Shown here piece after piece: positions 1-10,200 of a stretch of 64,000 bases of DNA (the stretch's first letter is position 1; each line of letters begins with the position of its first letter). The position numbers and the translations under genes are program-made. Where the stretch lies: contig NHBK01000009.1 of assembly GCA_002173095.1 (NCBI GenBank), positions 186,001 to 250,000 of the forward strand, read 5' to 3'. The notes beneath the pieces are model-generated. The model had not been told where the DNA came from. It saw only the letters and a list, made by a program, of their open reading frames with translations, and did no database searches. This stretch comes from Hyphomonadaceae bacterium TMED5 (GTDB lineage: Bacteria; Pseudomonadota; Alphaproteobacteria; Caulobacterales; Hyphomonadaceae).

Positions 1-872
1 CTATTCTGGGGGACCGTTCGCGTGCGACGTCAGCCTTTGAGGCTGCGGTGGACGTGCTCGGCTATGAGAATAATGGCGACTATTATCAGACTTCGTTGCG
101 TGATCTGGCGGGTATTCTTTCGCTCGCAGCCGAGGTGAATATGACTGATGTCGTTGAGCAGATGTCAGAGCGTCTGGGCGATGATATTCGCGATGCGAAC
201 CGTCTCACCACACAGGAAAAAGCCTTCCTTCTGCTCGCGCTGGAAGCCATGACACAGGGTGAGGCTACGCCGCTTATCGAGACCGATATTGACGGTTCTG
301 CGGGCCGTTATGTCATCGGCACTGTTGAGGAAGCGTCTGAGGCGAGCTTCACCAACACGGCCGAAGCGCCTGTCTGGCAGACGACCTATGTGCGCGGCGC
401 GCCAGTTGAGGCTCCGCCAGCATCGTCTTCTGATTTCACCATCAATAAGCGTCTTTACTCCATGCAGGGTCGACGTCCGGATCTTGGTTCCGTTCAACGG
501 GGCGACAGGCTGGTCATTGCTCTGACGCTCTTGCCTGAACAGCGCCGGACTAATCCGATGATTGTGGAAGACTTACTGCCTGCGGGCTTTGAGATTGAGG
601 CTATTCTGCAGCCAAGTGACGGGGTGAGCGAAGACGGTGCCTTCAGCTGGATCGGCGATATCGCAGCACCGAAAATCGCTGAAGCGCGTGATGACCGGTT
701 CGTTGCGGCGATCGACGTGCGCGAAGATGCTGTTCAGCTTGCCTATGTGGTGCGCGCCGTCACTCCGGGCGAGTTCACCTTCCCGGGCGCCGTGACCGAA
801 GACATGTATCGGCCGGACGTTTTTGCGCGCTCTCAATCGCAGACTGTGACGATTATCGGTGATGAAGGCTAA
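1..872 (+). CDS. Bacterial alpha-2-macroglobulin family protein, C-terminal part (5' end outside window)
   Basis: The frame is open from the left edge, so only about the last 290 residues are present. They look like the C-terminal helical toroid and receptor-binding-like region of large bacterial alpha-2-macroglobulins (YfhM type). These are periplasmic or inner-membrane-anchored protease traps thought to protect cells after envelope damage. The thioester and bait regions would lie upstream and cannot be checked. The stop overlaps the start of pbpC by 11 bases. This A2M-PBP1C pairing is a well-known conserved arrangement and is the strongest support for the call. Family membership is recognised from sequence; the role is inferred from the family. 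Confidence 0.85.
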   Translation, partial: ILGDRSRATSAFEAAVDVLGYENNGDYYQTSLRDLAGILSLAAEVNMTDVVEQMSERLGDDIRDANRLTTQEKAFLLLALEAMTQGEATPLIETDIDGSAGRYVIGTVEEASEASFTNTAEAPVWQTTYVRGAPVEAPPASSSDFTINKRLYSMQGRRPDLGSVQRGDRLVIALTLLPEQRRTNPMIVEDLLPAGFEIEAILQPSDGVSEDGAFSWIGDIAAPKIAEARDDRFVAAIDVREDAVQLAYVVRAVTPGEFTFPGAVTEDMYRPDVFARSQSQTVTIIGDEG

Positions 873-2988
873 GGCTTCAGCTCTTTTGCGGCCTTTAAGT
901 CGGGCTGGCTTCTGGCTTAAAACCGGAGCCAGTCTCGCTGTCCTGGCCCTGACGATGGTCGCGCTGGATCTTGCCTTTCCGCCCCCGATGGAGGCGGCCA
1001 GATCTGGTTCTCTCATCGTGACGGATGCCCGGGGTATTCCGTTGCGGGCCTTCCCGACCGAAGATGGTCGCTGGCGACTGCGCGCTAATCTGGAAAATAC
1101 TGACCCGCTTTTCATTGAAGCGCTGATCGGCGTTGAGGATGAGCGTTTCTATTCCCATTGGGGCGTGGATGTTCTGGCTGTGGTGCGTGCCAGTGGACAG
1201 GCGCTGACAAATGGCCGGATTGTGTCAGGTGCATCCACCATCACCATGCAGACGGCGCGTCTGCTCGAGCCGCGCCCGAGAAATCTTGGCTCAAAACTGA
1301 TCGAGATGTTCCGTGCATTCCAGTTGGAACGCCGGCTCTCCAAAGATGAGATTTTAGAACTGTATCTCACACTCACGCCCTATGGCGGTAATCTGGAAGG
1401 ATTGCGGTCGGCGAGCTGGGCATATTTTGGCCGGGAGCCAGATCGTCTGTCTGATGATCAGATCGCGCTCTTGCTCGCTTTGCCTCAATCGCCAGAAGTT
1501 CGCCGTCCTGATCTGCGACTGGAAAATGCCCGCGCGGCCCGCGCCCGCCTTCTTGAGCGTATGACGGAATTGGAGCTGATTTCTGTTGCTCGCGCGGATG
1601 AGGCGGCAGAATTGCCTTTGCCGGGACGTCATGCATTCCCGGCGCTTGGCTGGCACGCCAGCGCGCAGATTCGAGACGCTGCGCTGACGGCACAGATCGA
1701 AGATGAGCGGTTCGGAATGCCGCTTGAAGATATCCGCTCCACGCTGGATGCAGGTCTTCAGACGGCGCTTGAAAGCATGCTGCGTGACGCCGCGCTTGAG
1801 CTTTCGCCTGAGGTGCAGATCTCAGCCATAGTTGTTGAAACTGAAAGCCGTTCGGTGCGCGCTATGGTTGGCTCTGCCAGCCGGGAACGGGCAGGGGGCT
1901 GGATCGATCTGACTTCGTCGGCGCGCTCGCCAGGGTCGACCCTCAAGCCCTTCATTTACGGCATTGCCTTTGATGATGGTGTGGCAATGCCTGACACCTT
2001 TATCGAAGACCTTCCGGCTCGGTTTAATTCCTACAGACCTGAAAACTTCGACCGATCCTTCCGTGGGCAGGTGCGTATCAGCGATGCGCTTCAGCATTCG
2101 CTCAATGTGCCTGCGGTTCTGGCGCTTGATCGTATCGGGCCAGAACGTTTCGCCTCATCGCTGGAGCTGGCTGGGGTGCCGCTTCGCATCCATGGGTCGT
2201 CCTCCCGCGATGCCGGGTTGGCGCTGGCGCTGGGCGGGGTTGGTATGACAGTTCAGGACTTGGCTCTGCTATATGCCGGCTTAGGCGATCATGGCCTGAT
2301 GCGTCCGCTGGCCTGGACGGAAGCGGAGCTGGCAGAGCGTGAAGGTGAAGCCGGGCGCCGCTTTATGAGCGATGGCTCTGCGCAGGAGATTATCGACATT
2401 CTGCAAAGCGCGCCGCAACCGTCCGGACGTATGCCATCACGCCTAACGCAGAACGCACCAGAAATCGCCTTTAAGACCGGCACGTCATATGGCTTCCGGG
2501 ATGCCTGGGCTGCGGGCATTGCGCGCGGGCATGTCGTGGTTGTCTGGGTGGGCCGGGCTGATGGGGCGCCGCGTCCGGGAGAGACGGGGCGTCTGGCGGC
2601 TCTGCCATTGCTGTTCAGCGTGTTCGACCGAGTGTCTGACGAGCTGGGCGTGACAGGTTCAGCGCAGGACCGGCTGGTGGCAGAGCAGGCGGATACGCCG
2701 CTTCACACCATGGCGCGATTTGGAAACCACGATGACCCGCCGCTTATCCTCTTCCCACCGGAAGATGTGACCCTGATGCAACGCAGCGCAGATCATCCGA
2801 ACCCGGGCTATGTTCTGGCCGGGCGCGGGTCTGGACCGCTTCGATGGTTTGTGGATGGCGAGCCGATTGAGGAAGACGCCGCAGGCGCGCCGTATTGGGT
2901 GCCTCAGAGTCCAGGTTTCTATGATTTGTCCGCTGTGGACCCCAATGGTCGTGAGGCGCAGGTTTCCGTAAGAGTACAAGCATTTTAA
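862..2988 (+). CDS. pbpC: Penicillin-binding protein 1C (glycosyltransferase/transpeptidase)
   Basis: Class A PBP of 708 aa that polymerises and may cross-link peptidoglycan at the outer face of the inner membrane. A single N-terminal membrane segment (about residues 20-40) is followed by a GT51 transglycosylase domain with the EDERFYSHWG motif and GASTITMQ box. The penicillin-binding domain has STLK with Ser359 as nucleophile, SLN at 413 and KTGT at 538. The last ~90 residues form the extra domain typical of PBP1C. An ATG at 862 is preferred over the GTG three bases earlier. It overlaps the alpha-2-macroglobulin gene, so the two are probably co-translated. Confidence 0.95.
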   Translation: MKAKASALLRPLSRAGFWLKTGASLAVLALTMVALDLAFPPPMEAARSGSLIVTDARGIPLRAFPTEDGRWRLRANLENTDPLFIEALIGVEDERFYSHWGVDVLAVVRASGQALTNGRIVSGASTITMQTARLLEPRPRNLGSKLIEMFRAFQLERRLSKDEILELYLTLTPYGGNLEGLRSASWAYFGREPDRLSDDQIALLLALPQSPEVRRPDLRLENARAARARLLERMTELELISVARADEAAELPLPGRHAFPALGWHASAQIRDAALTAQIEDERFGMPLEDIRSTLDAGLQTALESMLRDAALELSPEVQISAIVVETESRSVRAMVGSASRERAGGWIDLTSSARSPGSTLKPFIYGIAFDDGVAMPDTFIEDLPARFNSYRPENFDRSFRGQVRISDALQHSLNVPAVLALDRIGPERFASSLELAGVPLRIHGSSSRDAGLALALGGVGMTVQDLALLYAGLGDHGLMRPLAWTEAELAEREGEAGRRFMSDGSAQEIIDILQSAPQPSGRMPSRLTQNAPEIAFKTGTSYGFRDAWAAGIARGHVVVVWVGRADGAPRPGETGRLAALPLLFSVFDRVSDELGVTGSAQDRLVAEQADTPLHTMARFGNHDDPPLILFPPEDVTLMQRSADHPNPGYVLAGRGSGPLRWFVDGEPIEEDAAGAPYWVPQSPGFYDLSAVDPNGREAQVSVRVQAF

Positions 2989-3108
2989 CAAGTTGCGACT
3001 TTTTCATCACGCCAGTGTGACCAATGCATTACATTGCAGTCACATGTGCTTGAAAGGGGTAGAAATCGCCCCCGGCTATCACTTAATGAGCCTCAGAAAC
3101 AAAAATAA

Positions 3109-3128
3109 CCGACGGAAAACATCGTCGG
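3109..3128 (+). promoter_or_regulatory. Small hairpin in the msrA leader
   Basis: CCGACG and CGTCGG form a perfect 6-bp stem around an 8-base loop, 25 bases before the msrA start. No T-run follows, so it is not an intrinsic terminator for pbpC. It may be an mRNA-stabilising or regulatory leader element. Function is unknown. Confidence 0.35.
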
Positions 3129-3152
3129 ACTTGGGCAAATAAGAGAAGTTAC

Positions 3153-3821
3153 ATGCGTATCGCACAAAACTATGTGCTGGCGATGATTGTTGGCGCCGCA
3201 GCCGCTGGCTTTGCCTTTCTTGGGCAGGCCGCCACCAGCCAGGATTCACAAACCACGAGTTCAAACTCTGTATCTCAGGCGGACGCCGTTTTTGCGGGCG
3301 GATGTTTCTGGTGCGTAGAAGCTGACTTCTACAAGGTCGATGGCGTGCTTCAGACGATTTCTGGATATACCGGCGGAGACCTTGCTAATCCGAGCTATGA
3401 GCAGGTCAGCCATACAGACACCGGTCACCTCGAAGCCGTGCGTGTCATCTATGATCCGGAAATCGTAAGCTATGAGGAACTGGTTGACTATTTCTGGCGT
3501 CATATCGATCCGCTGAACCCGAACGGTCAGTTCTGTGACATCGGCCCAAGCTATCGCACCGCTATTTTTGTCGAGACACCAGAAGAGCGTGCCATCGCTG
3601 AGGCGTCTAAAACGGCACTCGATGAAGGCGGCACACTGGCGGGGCCTATCGTGACACGCATTATTGACCAGGAAACCTTCTGGCCTGCCGAGGGCTATCA
3701 CCAGAATTACTATATCGAGAATTCACGCCGGTATAACTTCTACCGCGAGCGGTGCGGTCGTGATGCCCGCATTGAAGCGGTCTGGCAGAACACGCCTGCT
3801 ATCGATATTGCGACCCATTAA
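3153..3821 (+). CDS. msrA: Exported peptide-methionine (S)-S-oxide reductase
   Basis: Repairs oxidised methionine (S-sulfoxide) in proteins. The 222-aa product begins with a hydrophobic segment (residues 8-27) that looks like a signal peptide or membrane anchor, then a linker, then the MsrA fold. The active-site motif GCFWC is at residues 50-54, with Cys51 as catalytic cysteine. Further matches include the GYTGG stretch, the HTDTGHLEAV segment and the YHQNYY motif near the C terminus. Export suggests repair of periplasmic or outer-membrane proteins, in keeping with the neighbouring envelope genes. No MsrB domain is fused. It is monocistronic, with a strong hairpin terminator 20 bases downstream. 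Confidence 0.95.
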   Translation: MRIAQNYVLAMIVGAAAAGFAFLGQAATSQDSQTTSSNSVSQADAVFAGGCFWCVEADFYKVDGVLQTISGYTGGDLANPSYEQVSHTDTGHLEAVRVIYDPEIVSYEELVDYFWRHIDPLNPNGQFCDIGPSYRTAIFVETPEERAIAEASKTALDEGGTLAGPIVTRIIDQETFWPAEGYHQNYYIENSRRYNFYRERCGRDARIEAVWQNTPAIDIATH

Positions 3822-3843
3822 GCAGAGCAGTTAGAGACATCAA

Positions 3844-3878
3844 AAAAGGCGAGCTGATACAGCTCGCCTTTTCTTTTT
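3844..3878. terminator. Bidirectional intrinsic terminator between msrA and the DUF3617 pair
   Basis: A 12-bp stem (AAAAGGCGAGCT / AGCTCGCCTTTT) with a 5-base loop is flanked by A-rich and T-rich tracts. It lies between convergent genes and should work in both directions. Confidence 0.9.
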
Positions 3879-3893
3879 CAGATTCAATTTGGG

Positions 3894-4328
3894 TTACTCG
3901 CACTCGCCAATGTGTTCGGCCGAGGCATTCATCCGCATGCGAAGCTCACCATTGACCTCGTCCAGATGGGAAATATCTGCGGAAACCGTTACCGCCTGTG
4001 CATCGTTAGTGGTCTCGAATGTGCCGGTTCCCGTCATCAAGACGCCGTACATGTCACAATTCAGATCATAGGCAATTGAAGTCGGCGTTTGCGACGTCGT
4101 GGTGATGGTGCAATCGCTGCCGTAAATGTCGCCGAGCGCAATTACCGCTTCGTCCTGCGGAATGCATTGAGTGAAGACGTTCTCCTGAGCTCCATCGCCT
4201 TCGCCATTAATGGTCTGCTCATAGGTCGCAGACATCTCCCAATTGCCCGGCGCAACCGGCAGGGACTGGGCCATAGCGGGCCCGGCAAGGATTGTGACGA
4301 GTGCGAAGGTGCCTGGGAGGTGTTTCAT
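3894..4328 (-). CDS. DUF3617 family secreted protein (copy 2 of tandem pair)
   Basis: A 144-aa protein with a clear signal peptide (MKHLPGTFALVTILAGPAMAQ) and a mature part beginning with the PGNWEMS motif of DUF3617. Cysteines are spaced as in the neighbouring paralogue. The start at 4328 is chosen because it gives the signal peptide and follows AAAGAGA. A longer frame from 4394 would bury the signal sequence. It ends in the same G-E-x-I-G-x-C signature as the upstream gene and lies 31 bases after it, so the two are tandem duplicates in one likely operon. Function is unknown; periplasmic location is inferred. Confidence 0.85.
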   Translation of the reverse strand: MKHLPGTFALVTILAGPAMAQSLPVAPGNWEMSATYEQTINGEGDGAQENVFTQCIPQDEAVIALGDIYGSDCTITTTSQTPTSIAYDLNCDMYGVLMTGTGTFETTNDAQAVTVSADISHLDEVNGELRMRMNASAEHIGECE

Positions 4329-4359
4329 TGACGTCTCTTTCAGTTTTGCTGTCTGCGCT

Positions 4360-4791
4360 TTACTGGCACTGGCCAATACGCTCACCTGCAACATTCACGT
4401 TGATCTGCATTGCGCCCATTTCGGTTTCGCCCTGCATGGATGTGGTCAGAGCGACAGAGTTTCCACCGTCCTCGACTGAAATGAAGACCTCGCCGGTCAT
4501 GGTTGTGCCTTCCGCGTCGCACATCATGGAATAGGTTTGAGACGTGGATGTGCTGTCGGTCAGTGAAAGTTCGCAATTCTCGTCGGCAATATCGTCGGAA
4601 TCAAAAACGGCGTCTTCTTCTGTGACGCATTCAGTTTCAGATTCTTCCGGAACGGGCATGTTCATTCCCATCATCTCCATCGTGCCGGAGGTCGTGTACG
4701 TCCATTCGCCCGGATTGATTTCAAGCGATTCTCCGTATGCGGTTCCAGCCAGAAAAAGAGCGGCCGTCGTGCCTGCGATTAGAAATTTCAT
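4360..4791 (-). CDS. DUF3617 family secreted protein (copy 1 of tandem pair)
   Basis: A 143-aa protein with a signal peptide ending near TAYG and the NPGEWTYT motif that opens DUF3617. It is met-rich (MEMMGMNMPVPEES) and acidic. The mature part keeps the same cysteine pattern and the C-terminal G-E-R-I-G-Q-C-Q as the adjacent gene. Family proteins are small periplasmic proteins with no proven role. It is first in a two-gene minus-strand unit ending at the terminator near 3844. Confidence 0.85.
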   Translation of the reverse strand: MKFLIAGTTAALFLAGTAYGESLEINPGEWTYTTSGTMEMMGMNMPVPEESETECVTEEDAVFDSDDIADENCELSLTDSTSTSQTYSMMCDAEGTTMTGEVFISVEDGGNSVALTTSMQGETEMGAMQINVNVAGERIGQCQ

Positions 4792-4888
4792 GAGTGCATT
4801 CCTCTATTGTCCCGAGGCACCGTATAGAAAGTGCCCTTGGATTTAAACGGGGGAACGCAGTCCGACCGGACATCTTTTCGCGATGAGC

Positions 4889-6412
4889 CTATTCCTCGGC
4901 TGAAGTGCGAGGTTGCGGGTTGAAGCCTGAGGCATGGAATACGCGGAAATGGCGTGTCCTGCCGCGGCCAAGGTCAATTTCGATTTCGCCGGCCGGTTCG
5001 AAGACTTCAAAGTCGCCGCTTAATAATGGCAAGTGCCGTGGTCGGACATTTAGAACCAGCGCGTTTTCAGCCTCTGCGGGGCTTATCGGCGTTTCTTCCG
5101 AAAAGCTCTGCGGAACCCCTGCGATTTGCCAGGAGCGCAATGGCAGGTCGACACTTCCGTCGCGGCCATAATAATCAAGGCCATGCCATATCTCACGTTC
5201 ATCCACGATTATGGATGTGGCGTTCATGTCGCGTGCCGCCTGCATAATCACATCGACCGTTTCTGGCCAGGCACGAACGCGCTTGAAGGCGTTTGAGAAC
5301 CCGGCAGCGTTGGCGACTGATGGCGGCGCGGTGACAAAATATGAAAACGCCATGGCCAGCACGAAGTTAAAGGCGAGCCCGCCCCAGAGAATGTATCTGA
5401 TCCAGCGCCCTGACGACTGTGTGACCCAGAGCGCTACAAGCACAGCCGCAGCAGGGTAGGCGGTTGCAGCCCAGTTTGCATGTGCGCGGCTGATGAACGC
5501 CTGAACCAGAATGATAAGCAGCGGTGGCAGAATGAAGCTCAACAGCATCCAGCCTCGAATGTCTCCGCGCAGTCTGCCTTTCATGAAAGCGAGCGTACCA
5601 ATGAGCATGATGAGCAGGAGAAAGCCGGTCGGACCAAATACGCCGAACTGATCGAAGAAGAAGGTCAGCATCTGATCGAGATTGAACAGATCCTGATCCT
5701 GTCCCCAATTCGCATTATCGGCGGTATGGCCGATGGTTTTGAAGCCGTTCGAAACGCTCCAGAGAATATGCGGTGTCAGGACGATAAGTGCTGCCCCCAG
5801 CGTGATCGCGCCTTTAGAGCTGAACAATGCTTTTCGTAACTCTCGGTCCAGAATGAGCGATAGCGCGATCCCGATCAGGAAATACACCATTGCGTATTTG
5901 GAGAGAAATCCGACGCCAATCGTTGCGCCGAGCGCGGCGGCCACCCAGACGCGGGGAGCCTCGCGCAGCTTGAACAGCAGATAGAGGGAGCTACTCCAGA
6001 AGGTAAGGAGGATCGCATCTGTTGAGATAATGGACGAGGAGAGCGTAACACCCGGCATAAGCAGGTAGATCAGGCCTGCCACGCAGCCTGTCTTCGCATC
6101 AGCAAGTTTGCGGCCCAGCAGAAACAGAACCAGCCCAGAAGTGGCGTGAAGAAAAGGTGCGAAAAGGCGTATGGCCCATTCCGCATCACCGAAAATAAAT
6201 GTAGACGCACCAATCACCCAGGCAATCATGGGAGGCTTGGAATAATATCCCCAATCGAAAATCGTCGACCAGCGCCAGTATTGCGCTTCATCCACACTCA
6301 GATTTAGCGACGAAAAAGCAATGGTAAGAAGGCGTACAATCAGGATGAATGCGCTGAAATATATGAAAATTTTCAGCCATCTTGCATCGCTGTTTGTATC
6401 TGTTAAAAACAC
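4889..6412 (-). CDS. GT-C glycosyltransferase (family 39/ArnT-like)
   Basis: A polytopic inner-membrane protein with about 10-12 hydrophobic segments. The early SVDEAQYWRWS sequence supplies the acidic DEAQYW motif of GT39-type (ArnT/PMT) transferases that use polyprenyl-phosphate sugars. The next loop has the YYSKPPMIAW motif. It probably adds a sugar to lipid A or another envelope glycan; the acceptor cannot be told. The GTG at 6412 has GGAG six bases before it and gives 507 aa. A GTG at 6457 would add 15 residues but has no good ribosome site. It stands alone between convergent and divergent neighbours. Confidence 0.85.
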   Translation of the reverse strand: MFLTDTNSDARWLKIFIYFSAFILIVRLLTIAFSSLNLSVDEAQYWRWSTIFDWGYYSKPPMIAWVIGASTFIFGDAEWAIRLFAPFLHATSGLVLFLLGRKLADAKTGCVAGLIYLLMPGVTLSSSIISTDAILLTFWSSSLYLLFKLREAPRVWVAAALGATIGVGFLSKYAMVYFLIGIALSLILDRELRKALFSSKGAITLGAALIVLTPHILWSVSNGFKTIGHTADNANWGQDQDLFNLDQMLTFFFDQFGVFGPTGFLLLIMLIGTLAFMKGRLRGDIRGWMLLSFILPPLLIILVQAFISRAHANWAATAYPAAAVLVALWVTQSSGRWIRYILWGGLAFNFVLAMAFSYFVTAPPSVANAAGFSNAFKRVRAWPETVDVIMQAARDMNATSIIVDEREIWHGLDYYGRDGSVDLPLRSWQIAGVPQSFSEETPISPAEAENALVLNVRPRHLPLLSGDFEVFEPAGEIEIDLGRGRTRHFRVFHASGFNPQPRTSAEE

Positions 6413-6560
6413 GGGGAACTCCAGTGGACGCTGGTGCGTATAAATTTTGCGCGACACTGTGAAAATCGAGCTTGCATGGCAAGCCCAAAATGATTATTTC
6501 CCCCGCTTCAAAACTACCGGGGCCGATGGTCGGCCCGAGTGAACAAAAAGGTGTTTGACT

Positions 6561-7034
6561 ATGGCTTATGGAGCCCCGGGACAACCGGATTTTGAGGTTC
6601 TCGACGAACAGGAGATTGCCGCGTCAGAGAAGCGTTCTGGCGCGGCGTCAGAAGAAGAGCGACTGGATTTCTTCATTAAGCGCGACGGTGTTGAATTCGC
6701 CGGAACCCATCTGATCATTGATCTGTGGGACGTGTCTCGTATTGATGATCCAGCTCACATTGAAAAATCGCTTTGCGACGCCGCAGTTCGCGCTGGCGCA
6801 ACTATTCTGAGTTCGGACTTTCATGTCTTCACGCCAAACAATGGTGTGTCAGGCGTGATCGTTCTCTCCGAGAGCCACATCTCCATCCATACATGGCCAG
6901 AACGCAATTTTGCGGCTGTGGATGTCTTCATGTGCGGTGCTGCTCAGCCACACCGTACGATTGAAGCTCTGAAAGAAGCCTTCTCCCCATCGCGGGTTGG
7001 CCTCACAGAACACCGCCGTGGACTGACGGTCTGA
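6561..7034 (+). CDS. speD: S-adenosylmethionine decarboxylase proenzyme
   Basis: Makes decarboxylated S-adenosylmethionine, the aminopropyl donor for spermidine. The bacterial class 1 core lies in residues 35-157. Self-cleavage should occur in LSESH (102-106), turning Ser105 into the pyruvoyl group. His110 lies in HTWPE and Cys125 in FMCG, as expected. About 40 polar residues precede the core, longer than in many family members of 120-130 aa. ATG 6561 is chosen over TTG 6555. A hairpin terminator follows. No speE is in the window, but agmatine-to-putrescine and ornithine decarboxylase genes lie within 9 kb. Confidence 0.95.
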   Translation: MAYGAPGQPDFEVLDEQEIAASEKRSGAASEEERLDFFIKRDGVEFAGTHLIIDLWDVSRIDDPAHIEKSLCDAAVRAGATILSSDFHVFTPNNGVSGVIVLSESHISIHTWPERNFAAVDVFMCGAAQPHRTIEALKEAFSPSRVGLTEHRRGLTV

Positions 7035-7083
7035 CCTGATATTCAGCACTCGCTGATTTCAAATTAACCAATTGTCACATTAG

Positions 7084-7110
7084 AAGCCGGGCGGTATTGC
7101 CCGGCTTTTT
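7084..7110 (+). terminator. Intrinsic terminator of speD
   Basis: A 9-bp stem (AAGCCGGGC / GCCCGGCTT) with a 6-base loop is followed by TTTTT. Confidence 0.9.
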
Positions 7111-7258
7111 CGATTCTGTTTACAACCCCTTGCAGTGGTTGGGTGTGACCTTAAAGCCGCATTGTTGAGTGATTGTGTGTTGAAAATGCGCACTGTCACA
7201 AAAGCTTAACAATCGCGTCATTTAAGCGTCATTCGGCACCGATAATGCCGCTGCAGTC

Positions 7259-7282
7259 TCACGTGAATTCGTTGTCACGTGA
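7259..7282 (+). promoter_or_regulatory. Repeated 8-bp palindrome in the TonB receptor leader
   Basis: The palindrome TCACGTGA occurs twice, at 7259-7266 and 7275-7282. The two copies can form an 8-bp stem with an 8-base loop that ends just before the ribosome site AGGGGAA of the receptor gene. It could be a tandem operator or an RNA hairpin that tunes translation. Neither role is proven. Confidence 0.5.
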
Positions 7283-7298
7283 CTATTAGGGGAATCTC

Positions 7299-10200
7299 AT
7301 GTCTAACTGGAAACTATTCAAGGGTGGCGTAGCGCTTGCAGCTCTCGCAGCTGCTTCTGCAGTTCCTGCGTATGCGCAGGTCACCACTTCCGAAATTCGT
7401 GGTGTGATCACGACTGAAGCCGGCTCGCCAATCAGCGGTGCCAGCGTTATCGTCACGCACGAGCCTACCGGCACAACATCTGCTGTTACGACAAACTCTG
7501 CGGGCGTCTACCTTGCGCGTAACCTTCGCGTTGGTGGTCCGTACACTGTTGTTGTCAGCGGCGCTGACATTCGTACTGTTGAAGTTACGGACGTTTATGT
7601 CGGCCTGAACGAAACTTACGACCTGTCTCTGCCAGTGTCTTCTGAGCGTACGCTCGAAGCTGTTGTTGTTACCGCGCCTGCTCTGGCTGCTGGTTTCATG
7701 GAAACTGGTATTTCTTCTACCTTCGGCCTGGAAGAGCTCGGTCGCGTCGTTTCTATCGACCGTGACATTGCTGACGCTGCTCAGCTTGACCCATTCGCGT
7801 CTATCAACGTTCAGTCTGGTGGCGGCAAAGAGCTTTCCATCGCGGGTGCGAACAACCGTTTCAACTCTCTCACGATTGACGGTATCGCTCTGAATGACCG
7901 TTTCGGCCTGAACTCTAACGGTTACCCGACACAGCGTTCGCCAATCCCTTACGACGCTATCGAATCCCTGACCGTTCAGACTGCTCCTTACGACACCCAG
8001 TTCAACGGCTTCACCGGCGGTACGATCAACGCTGTAACCCAGTCTGGTACGAACGAATTCCACGGTTCTCTGTCTTACTACACGACTGACGACAGCATGG
8101 CTGGCGATCGCGTCGGCGACACGACTGTGTCTCGTGAATTTGATGAAGAAAGCTACGCAATCACACTCGGTGGCCCAATCATCGAAGACAAACTCTTCTT
8201 CTTCGTCGCTTACGACCATTTTGAAGAATCTGCTGCTTTCCGCACCGGCCCAACCGGCACGAATGCTGTAAACATCATCGACATTCTGCCTTCAGAAGTC
8301 GCTGAAATCACGCAGATCGCTTCTGACGTTTATGGCCTGGACACAGGTTCATTCTCCGGCATTGACCCGGTAGAAGACGAGAAGTTCCTCGCGAATATCG
8401 ACTGGAACATCAACGAAAATCACCGTGCTCGCCTGACTTACATGCGTACGGAAGGTTCTTCTATCGCAGAGCAGAACGGTAACAACTTCGTTCAGGGCGC
8501 TGACGTTGCTTACCCATCTTCATGGTACAACCGTTCTGAGACTGTAGAAGCGTTCATCGGACACGTTTACTCTGACTGGACGGACAACTTCTCTACTGAG
8601 TTGAAGATTGCGTCTACGACACAGGCAACTGGTCAGGATTCACTCCTCGGTGCTGAAACTCCACAAATCTCCATCGGTGGCCTCGGTACAGACGGCCAGC
8701 AGGTTATTGCTTTCGGTCCAGACCGCTACCGTCACGGTAACGAGCTCGACCAGGAGTTCATGCAGTATAAAGCACTCGGTACTTACCTCTGGGGCAATCA
8801 CAGCTTCCAGTTCGGTTTCGAGCGTGAAGAAGTTGATGCAGACAACCTGTTCGCTCAGAACTCTGAAGGTACATATGCATTCGCGACGATCGACGATTTC
8901 CGCAACAACATTCCATCTGGCCTGACATACAACAACGCTGTCACCAATGATGAGAATGACCTGCGCGCAATCTGGGGCTACAACCAGAACTCTGTTTACT
9001 TCCAGGACACATGGGACGTTCTGCCTACCCTGACTCTGATGGGTGGTCTGCGTTACGACTGGTACGAGTCTGAAGGCACGATCCGCGAGAACCAGAACTT
9101 CATTGATCGCTATGGCTACACGAACACAACGGACCTTGAAGGTCTCGACGTGATCATGCCACGCTTCAGCTTCAACTGGGATGCGATGGAAAACCTCACC
9201 GTTCGCGGTGGTATCGGTCGCTTCTCCGGTGGCGCGCCAGCGGTTTGGGTATCTAACTCTTACTCCAACGATGGCGTAATCGCTGACAACGTTGACTATT
9301 ACTCTGGTGATGGCGGTGTAAACATCTACCTGCCAACGTCTCCGGACGCGACAACAGGTCAGTACATCCCGCCAGCAGTTCTCGCAGAACTCGCAGCTGG
9401 TAACCCAGATGGCCAGGTGAACGCACTTCACCCAGACTTCGAGATCCCATCGACCTGGAAAGCAAACATCGGTTTTGCCTACAACGTAGACCTCGGTCCA
9501 TCTGAAGACTGGACGTTCTCTTTCGACGTTCTCTATAACGACTATGAGAACGCACCATACTGGTTCTCTCCAGGTTGTACGCCAGACGGCACTGCGCCAG
9601 ACGGCCGTAACACCTACGAGTGTATTGATCAGTATGATATCGTTGTTGGATCTACCGACCAGGGCGAGAGCCTGCTCTACGCTGTGTCTGTAGATAAATC
9701 TTTCGAGAACGGCTTCGACCTGTTCGCGTCCTACACCCACCAGGATGTTGAAGATGTCGGTATGGGTACGTCTTCTACGGCGACGTCAAACTTCTCTGAC
9801 TCCGCACGTTACGACTACATCACTCCGACAGCAGGCACGTCTAACTTCCAGGTTGAGCACCTGTTCAAACTGCGCCTGAACTGGGAACATGAGTTTGTTG
9901 AGAACTTCCCAACAACCGTTTCTATGTTCGCTACGCGTCGTTCTGGCCAGCCTTACAGCTACACCTTCTATGAGAACAACAACTGTGTGTTCCAAGGTGG
10001 CGGCCGTTGTACGATTGAAAGCGCTGTGGACGATGCAGGTCACCTGCTCTACGTTCCATCAGGTCCTAACGATCCGCTCTTCTCTTCCGACTCCTTCGGT
10101 GGTGACGCTGCGGCTCAACAGGAATTCTTCGACTACATCAACAACTCTGAGCTCTCTCAGTACGCTGGTGGCATCGCGGAACGTAACGGCGACAACTCTC

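Noticed and set aside
4329-4394. Longer N-terminal extension for the second DUF3617 gene, and similar extensions for gluQ-downstream transporter, alkaline phosphatase, hutC and kdsA frames
   Set aside because: In each case the extension would precede a clear signal peptide, ribosome site or family start and overlaps a neighbouring gene or control region.
8640-9740. Long antisense open frame (366 codons) opposite the TonB receptor, and another of 301 codons at 7314-8219
   Set aside because: They mirror the biased codons of the receptor gene, have no recognisable domains and no ribosome sites; they are shadows.
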